This document shows, piece after piece, positions 57,426 through 64,000 of a stretch of DNA of 64,000 nt. The DNA comes from Odobenus rosmarus divergens (taxonomy: Eukaryota; Chordata; Mammalia; Carnivora; Odobenidae). The notes beneath the pieces were generated by a model. That model made no database searches. It was not told where the DNA came from and worked only from the letters and a program-made list of their open reading frames with translations. The position numbers and the translations under genes were made by a program. The stretch spans positions 4,975,387-5,039,386 of the forward strand of contig NW_004450276.1 in NCBI RefSeq assembly GCF_000321225.1. The letters run 5' to 3'. The first letter of the stretch is position 1, and each line of letters starts with the position of its first letter.

Positions 57426-57599
57426 ATAATTCCTTAACAGACAAATCTTTGAGACATTGCAATGCATCTCTGTTAGGAGGCAAATGGAAGGGAAGGGAGC
57501 CAGGAGTATGGCAAAATAGGTCAGGACCTCATTAAGAGTTTTGAGTGGAAATGAATCTGGAAATAAATTTACATGCTGTGCAGCAGTGAGGCAAAATGC

Positions 57600-57790
57600 C
57601 ACACAATTTTATTTATTCATTAAAACATTTATTGGATGCTAATACACTACAGGCACTATGTCTGGTGCTGAGCTTAAAAATAGGACTGACCACATGCCCT
57701 GAGCTCAAGGAACGACAATCTACCTGGCTGGGGAGAAAGAAAAATTCAATTAGTCCTTTGACACAGTGCAGTAAGTGCCTTAAGAGTCGC
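57600..57790 (-). repeat. L2 3'-end fragment
   Basis: TTCATTAAAACATTTATTGG, CTACAGGCACTATGTCTGGT and CCACATGCCCTGAGCTCAAG follow the reverse L2 terminus. Confidence 0.75.
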
Positions 57791-57799
57791 CATGCAGAA

Positions 57800-58825
57800 G
57801 CATCTAGAATCCTCTCGCAGATGTGGATTTATGTGTAATACACAGCATGGTTATCCATAACAAAGGTCACAAAATAAATTCATTTCTGGATGAAAAAGAG
57901 CAGAAATTCTGGACCTGCCAAGACTGTGCTAAGCATGACGAATGGCAAGTGTGAGCACACGAGTAATCCTAATAGTAACGAACGCTGTAGATGATTATCG
58001 GCTCCTCTTTATCAAAGTCACTGAGCACTGCAAGGAAGAACACAGATAACAGAACAGGGGACACCCCCAGCGAGCAAGCCCACTGCAGCGAGGTGCCTTC
58101 AAATATCCACATCGCCTGGAAATTGCTGCGGACACTGACAGATCTCCTCCTTCAGATCAAAAACTGAATCTGGAATCTGTGCCCTTTAAAGAAGCAGTAG
58201 CCGGATTTAAATGTCAGTTTCTACCCTTTTAAGTTAAAATACAGAACTCCAACAGAAATATAGGTTCTCCTCCATCTTCCCTCCATCTCCTTCATCCTAT
58301 TTAAAAGCTGACATTTAAATAACCTTGATGTTTATCCTAATGCTTGTGAAGAAGCAAGGCATCATTAAGGATTTGTCCGAAAATCGCAGGGTCCTGAGCC
58401 TAAATTGGGAAACAATTCACTGGCGAACTTATAATAATATGTGTTGTGCCAAGCTGCATTAATGAGAATTTTTTTTCACCTTGAATAAATGGGAATCATT
58501 AAGTCAGTATGCTTATTCTCATTAAAAGGATCAACTTCTATGCTCATCAGTGAAAATTCTAAAACGGACATTAGCTCCCAGGAAAATTTTGCAACCTGTT
58601 TAATGATGATGTTTCATACAAAACTGTGAGCAACAGCAATCAAAATAATGTTACTTCGAGGAAGTCAAAATAAAATAAAATAAAATAAATTGTTAAAAAT
58701 GGCGATCAGTTTGAAGACTGGAAATACTATTCCTTTTTCTCCAAAGACAAAGGGACTCTTTAACATTTTTGTGCCAAGATCATGTCTCAATTTCTAATTT
58801 ATTTCACAGCAATAACAAAACTATC
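57800..58825. other. Unique sequence, possible conserved non-coding element at 58330-58660
   Basis: No repeat family seen apart from an (AAAAT)n run at 58666-58690. The 58330-58660 part has several ATTA/TAAT cores and an inverted pair TTAATGAGAAT (58459-58469) / ATTCTCATTAA (58515-58525). Confidence 0.35.
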
Positions 58826-59175
58826 AGTTATCGAGCACTATGCCAAGTGTTTTAATTACGAATAAGAGCTAATCTGTAATTCTTATAATAATCCTACAAG
58901 TAACGGATTTTTGTTTGTTAGTTTTTTAAAGATTTTATTTATTTATTTGTCAGAGAGAGAGAAAGTAGGAGCAGGGGGAGTGGCAGGCAAAGGGAGAAGC
59001 AGACTCCCCACTGAGCAAGGAGCCCGACGAGGGGCTCGATCCCAGGACCCTGAGATCATGATCTAAGCTGAAGGCAGACGCTTAACCGACTGAGCCACCA
59101 AGGCGTCCCAAGTTATGGATTTTTTATTTCCATCTTACAGCTGTGGAAATTTAGATACAGGGAAATGAATGAGGC
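58826..59175 (-). repeat. MIR element split by a SINEC
   Basis: ATCGAGCACTATGCCAAGTG and TTATAATAATCCTACAAGTA on the left, CATCTTACAGCTGTGGAAAT and GGAAATGAATGAGGCAGAAA on the right, form one reverse MIR interrupted at 58922-59109. Confidence 0.75.
58922..59109 (-). mobile_element. SINEC inside a MIR
   Basis: Reverse element ending GAGCCACCAAGGCGTCC. Flanks CAAGTAACGGATTTTT and CAAGTTATGGATTTTT are a TSD with two differences. Confidence 0.95.
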
Positions 59176-59179
59176 AGAA

Positions 59180-61290
59180 ACCCCTATTACTCTGTTTCCT
59201 AGAGTAACAGACATAATAGAAGGAGATGCTGTCCTTCGAAGCCACGCCTCGTCTGCCTCTAAAATTACCCCCTAAGGCCCCAAGGTCTGAGGACAGAGCC
59301 TAAATGGCAGCTAGTGATGATGAAATTGGCAGAGGCAGAATCCAAGCTCCGGTCTACCTGTCACGGTGGCCCGTGTCTCTGCTGTCCTGAGTCACATCGT
59401 TAACCGTGTGTATTCCCCACTTCACTGTACAGTGAGATCTGGCCTAAGAGCAAGAATTAAGTGAGGGCTTAAATCTGATTGACAACTTCTCCTCTAGTCT
59501 ACAAACATTTCAAAGAGCAGAAAGCCAGCTGCCTCTCCCTTGGCAAGTTCCCACTGAATCCAAATAAATAATGCAGTGTTTTTTGTGTTTTAATTTTCTT
59601 TAGGATTACTGTTCATCGTGGTTTAGTTTCTGCCTGTCCTAATTATTGCACATCCTGTCCTTCAAAATGACCTTGTAATCCAACATTGTTCAGACTTCAA
59701 CATTCTACCGCCTTATGAATAAGGTCAGGTTGACTCCTTTTCGGGGCCATACATATCCGTTCATCTCAAATAATTCTTTTTAAGAGAACAAAACCATAAG
59801 GAAGAAGAAAACTGGATCTTTCCTAAAACATGGTGCTTTTTGCTAGGTATTAATTCCCATTTCAAAATATAACATTTAGGGAGCCTCAGGAACAATTACC
59901 ACCACTTGGCTTTCGATGTGTGATCTGGAGGGATTTAAGAGGATCTGCCAGGGGCAGAGCAGCCAGTGATGATGATGCCTGCTCTCCCCTCCCCACCCCT
60001 ACATCAGGGCACACGCAGTTCCCGACTCTCTCAAGCCAGACTACACTGCTTTCCCCGTGTTTCTCCATTGCATTTTCATAAAATCATAAAAGGCCCAAAA
60101 GGAAAGCCAATCTCCCCTCCGTGCACCTGTCTCCATAGAGAGAGCTTGATTTCACATTTCTACATAATGGTGTCTTTCTTCTGCGTCACACAAAGGGCTT
60201 TTCCATCAGGCTTTCATTGATCCTCTCAACTTAAAATAAGCATCAACTATGATCATTCCCATTTGAGACATAGGAGAAAAAAGGCATAATGATGGAGATA
60301 TAATGCTCTGCTAAAATAAGTCATTTTAAAAGTCAAAAGAGCCTTAAGACTTTCTCATAAATCCACATATCGTAGGAAGTTATTTCTTGTTTCTTACTCA
60401 CATACCTTGTTGCGACAATTCAAAATGAATTTCCTTTGCTTTTAACTAGGATCTAGTCCTCAATTCCTTACACACATAAAACTAAGTCATTCAAAACAAT
60501 TTGACTGCTAGGATTTTGTTCCTGTGGATTCTGACTTGAGGACCCAAAGGTAGTCAAAGATCTCAAACAAGCATCCTCATAAATTTCCAGAAATACCACT
60601 TCCAGACAGTGTCCTGAGGTAACAGGGACTCCGGAGGTCACCTCTTCGACCATCTGCCTGCCCCATATAGTGATCTGTGCTGATCAATGTCTGTCACCTC
60701 TGGCCTGCTCAGTGAGCAAAAGGCAGTTACATTTTTGAGTTAAATTTAGCTGCCCTCTGGTTTGTCAGACACTGTTGACAAAGCAACAAAGGTTTAGGCT
60801 TCACCTTTATTAAAACAAAATAATAAGTTTTCCAGAACACCCCCACCCCCCACTGCAGACAGTTTAGTTAACTGAGATTTTTCTCTCCATATTTGTATGG
60901 AACTAATGTAGCATTTGCATGCAATGCTAAAGGCATACATATTTATACGGGTTTACACTCTCAGACCTGCCAACCTGACATTGTGTCGGAGACTAGCCAT
61001 CCCAGGCTTGTCTCACAGTTGGGGCGTGAACACACCACTGCCCTATTTACATACCACACAGACACCTGTGCTCAACGTTTGTCATTCAATTCTAGACCCA
61101 CGCAATGGAACTGCTTAGCTTCTTTTTTTTATCGGCATAGCATAAATACAGAGATACCAGAACTCATTATTTTCTTCTTTTGTTCTCCCAAAGCAGACCC
61201 CGACAAATACTAGTGCTATAACCATCCCAGGCCCGACAGCCTGGGATGAGGGGTTTCAAAATCCCACGGAGACAGGGAAATCCCACCCAG
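59180..61290. other. Unassigned sequence
   Basis: A weak MIR-like end near 59280-59370. No other repeat or gene recognised. The frame at 60893-61213 has no familiar domain. Confidence 0.4.
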
Positions 61291-61299
61291 AGAAGGACC

Positions 61300-61790
61300 A
61301 GGTTGACAACAAGCCTACATAAACCACTCCCAACATTTTATACAGAGAGTGACCCTACCATCTGGTGTCATTCCCTTACTAAAAAAAATCTTGCAGGTAC
61401 TCCCCTAAATCTTCAGGATAAAATTTGTACTCACAGTTCCTCAAACGCACCACACAAGTCTCTTCTCAACTCCTGATATATGCCAGTCCCCCATGTGGAA
61501 CACTTTTGCCACCTGCTGCGCACCATCACTTCTTTCTCACTTGCTTCTATCTTTATCATTCTTAGAAACTCGTCTCATGCCACCTTCTTGTGTAAGCCAT
61601 TTGTGACTATCACCAAACCCAACTGGGGCGAGGTTCCAAACCGCAGCTCCCTCTCTCAACACACTTACGGGAGTTGTGTTCTGTGTTCTAGGCTGGGAGA
61701 GACCTATGCTTCAATCTTGTATCCTCAGCTCCTGAAAGAGTGCCAAGCACAGAGCAGGCCCCTTCACAGTAGAGTAGGACAATAAAGGTA
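61300..61790 (+). mobile_element. L2 LINE 3' part
   Basis: CAGTCCCCCATGTGGAACAC, CTCATGCCACCTTCTTGTGT, GTATCCTCAGCTCCTGAAAG and AGTGCCAAGCACAGAGCAGG follow the L2 carboxy end and 3' UTR. Frames at 61246-61785 are openings in this fossil. Confidence 0.65.
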
Positions 61791-62149
61791 ACTATATCCT
61801 ACAGGGGAATACGCATTAAAACCTAACATCAAGTACCACATGAATAACTCCCATGCTCACACTTCCGGGGGCCATGCAAAACTTTTCTGTATGTCAACAC
61901 ATCAAGAACATTTGAATGAAAGGTTCTACTCATAAAGCTCTGTTCCCGATGTTAAGAAATTGGAAACTTCTAAATTTGGTCCTAATATCACTATATGACC
62001 TCCAAAATGCCATTTAAGGATAAATCAACTTCTGCATTAACAGCAACAAAAAAAACCTCCTATCTCTGACATTTGCCCTCTGGCATAAGGGGTCCAGATA
62101 CCAAACGTAAATAATGATCCCAAAATTCTGGTGTAGAGGGAGAATCCTG

Positions 62150-62365
62150 CATTTTGAAGTCAGAAAAAAACCTGCACTCAAATCCCAGCTCTGGTCTTTA
62201 TCGGCTGTATGTGTTTAGGCAACTCGCCCATTCTCTCTGAGCTTTGTTTCATCTGTGCCATGAGGGTAATGACAATTACTGCTAGGGATTGCCGAGAAAG
62301 ACAGATGAAATAAATGGGAAAGGCTGTGCCCAACACAGAGTGGCCTTCGTGAATGTTTGCTCCCA
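62150..62365 (+). repeat. MIR element
   Basis: TCAAATCCCAGCTCTGGTCT, TTTAGGCAACTCGCCCATTC, CATGAGGGTAATGACAATTA and CACAGAGTGGCCTTCGTGAA are in MIR order. Confidence 0.85.
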
Positions 62366-62630
62366 TCCTTGTCGTCTATTCAAGGAGTAGGTGTCATCTG
62401 AGCACAGAGAAGGATGCCCAGTGACCCAGAGACTGTCATGCTCCTACCTGAGTCCTGAACTGCTAAATGAGCATAAGTCCTTATAGACTATGTGTACTTT
62501 AATGGTGCAAGAAGCCAAACAGGTTTTCTCCAAAATCTGTGAATTGCTTCCATGTATGGCAATTGGATTTTCATACTGTCTTTTCATCATTTCACTATGA
62601 AAATCTGTGTTTTTAAGATGCTGTGGCCTT

Positions 62631-62990
62631 GGGGCGCCTGGGTGGCTCAGTTGGTTAAGCGACTGCCTTCGGCTCAGGTCATGATCCTGGAGTCCCCGGA
62701 TCGAGCCCCGCATTGGGCTCCCTGCTCAGCGGGNNNNNNNNNNNNNNNNNNNNNNNNNNNNNNNNNNNNNNNNNNNNNNNNNNNNNNNNNNNNNNNNNNG
62801 GGCGCCTGGGTGGCTCAGTTGGTTAAGCGACTGCCTTCGGCTCAGGTCATGACCCTGGAGTCCCGGGATCGAGTCCCACATCGGGCTCCCTGTTCAGCAG
62901 GGAGTCTGCTTCTCCCTCTGACCCTCTTCCCTCTCGTTCTCTCATTCTCTCTCTCTCTCAAATAAATAAATAAAATCTTTAAAAAAAAAA
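62631..62990 (+). mobile_element. Double SINEC with an assembly gap inside
   Basis: The first head (62631-62733) runs into N; a second complete SINEC (62800-62990) follows with a poly-A tail. One perfect 16-bp duplication, AAGATGCTGTGGCCTT, brackets the whole unit (62615-62630 and 62991-63006). The two heads differ at several bases, so they are not simple copies of one read. Confidence 0.92.
62734..62799. other. Assembly gap (66 N)
   Basis: Unsequenced bases; the true gap length cannot be inferred. Confidence 1.
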
Positions 62991-63059
62991 AAGATGCTGT
63001 GGCCTTTACGTTGTTGGTAGCCACTCAGGGGGATGAGCTATAAACCTAAGGGAAACACA

Positions 63060-63205
63060 GGGGCCTTCAAAATTTTCTAAAAATTGTCCATTTCTTAAGC
63101 TGGGTGGTGGGTACATGGGTGCCCACTTTATTGCTATTCTTTAAACTCTACATAAGTTTCTGTGGACTGTTTTGTGTGTGTGATAGATTTCACAATTTAA
63201 AGGGG
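63060..63205 (+). mobile_element. Old L1 3' UTR fragment
   Basis: CTTAAGCTGGGTGGTGGGTA, CATGGGTGCCCACTTTATTG and TTTAAACTCTACATAAGTTT follow an old L1 3' UTR. Confidence 0.55.
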
Positions 63206-63209
63206 GGAT

Positions 63210-63890
63210 TTAGTCTTAATATTGAAAAATCCCAGGAATGGACATTCCACTGACATTTGCTAAGGATAACGCATTAATATTTTTGTCCACCTGAACTGAT
63301 TAATTTTTTTAAGCCACTGATAATGTTTTAGAGGGCTTACAGTTTAATACTTAAGAGTTGTTTTTTATAATGCACCTTGAAATCCAAATTCTGAAGGACT
63401 GCAAATTTCAACAATGCCACCAACGTGACTCAAAGAGTCAAGTGTCCAAAAAGAAAGGCAAACCAGATTAGCGGACAGAAGACCTCCATTCAGACCCCAC
63501 TTCTTTACTGACAGTGAAGCTGCAAGCTAAATTCCAAAGTATCCAGAAATTAAGGTCAGGTAGTACTTTGCCTAACACCTCATATGGGATAACTGCAAAA
63601 TAGAGGCTATTTTATGAAGACACGCTAAAGGCTGCCAAACCAATACACTTCCTTCTTCTTGTGCCTTCTCTCAGTACATTTTTACCCCCAGTGTTTGGTG
63701 CATTTACACCAACAAGTTTAAAAAAAAAGTAATTTAACTAATCATGTAACTTTTAGAATATTAAAAGTAATAATCATAGTAATAACCTATGGAGGGATCT
63801 GCAGAAGTAAATATAGCGCTGGTAAGGTGAACAGTATTACCACTGTGTCATGCTCTGCCATCAACAAATCAGTCACAGACATTTGTACTG
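63210..63890. other. Unassigned sequence
   Basis: No repeat or gene recognised. Confidence 0.4.
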
Positions 63891-63895
63891 AGAAA

Positions 63896-63896
<1 letters not shown>

Positions 63897-63929
<33 letters not shown>
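63897..63929 (+). repeat. (CA)n microsatellite
   Basis: About 16 uninterrupted CA units. Confidence 0.97.
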
Positions 63930-63932
<3 letters not shown>

Positions 63933-64000
63933 TGCACTCGAGCTGTCAGGAGACAAACGGGAACCGTGTAGGCAGCAGATGGGAGAGCTGCCTCCTAAGC

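Larger units (their letters stand above)
21604..64000 (-). other. NEBL: Upstream region, presumed intron of the LIM-nebulette isoform
   Basis: No LIM-domain exon, nebulin-repeat exon or other gene was recognised in 42 kb on either strand. In other mammals a LIM-nebulette transcript starts far upstream of the nebulette promoter and shares the gene's last exons, so by locus knowledge this region should be intron of that isoform. The sequence itself only shows that it is non-coding and repeat-rich. Confidence 0.5.

Noticed and set aside
21604..64000. Search for LIM-nebulette exons
   Set aside because: No CxxC/HxxC LIM pattern or additional nebulin repeat was seen in any frame. The region is described only as presumed intron.

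Overview
This is a stretch of a placental mammal genome, most likely a non-canid caniform carnivore (bear, seal/sea lion, mustelid or relative). The evidence is about 18 tRNA-derived carnivore SINEs (SINEC/CAN-SINE). Their head reads GGGCGCCTGGGTGGCTCAG and many are near full length; they look like the bear/seal/mustelid type rather than the dog or cat subfamilies. There are also carnivore-type L1 3' ends and older mammalian repeats (MIR, L2, L3/CR1, hAT, Tigger, MaLR LTRs). The exact species cannot be fixed from the sequence.

The only protein-coding gene I can support is NEBL (nebulette), on the minus strand. Its first five coding exons lie at 21603-21523, 21429-21358, 14554-14450, 12837-12727 and 6715-6605. 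All junctions are phase 0 with GT-AG splice sites. Together they encode the first 160 residues: an acidic 27-residue start, then the first nebulin-like actin-binding repeats with SDxxYK-type motifs split by the exon junctions. The gene continues beyond coordinate 1. Positions 1-6604 are therefore part of intron 5, and I found no sixth exon there.

The 42 kb to the right of the start codon (21604-64000) holds no exon I can recognise. In other mammals NEBL also makes a shorter LIM-nebulette (LASP2) isoform from a promoter far upstream, so this stretch is probably promoter plus intron of that transcript. That assignment rests on knowledge of the locus; no LIM exon is seen here. The stretch is mostly repeats: SINEC elements, two adjacent L1 bodies (41.8-45.2 kb), two long L2 remnants (36-36.8 and 52.1-53.1 kb), a Tigger element, hAT elements, microsatellites, and an assembly gap (62734-62799) inside a doubled SINE.

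I see no prokaryotic-style operon, CRISPR, mobile gene cassette or new biological system. The observations most worth checking are: a 24-bp perfect inverted repeat 617 bp apart in NEBL intron 2; a retroposed mRNA-3'-end-like insert in intron 5 with a 16-bp target-site duplication; a 50-bp ultra-truncated L1 insertion in intron 4; a 12-bp-arm palindrome in intron 5; the gap-containing double SINE; and features of NEBL splicing (93-bp first intron, competing donors at exon 4).
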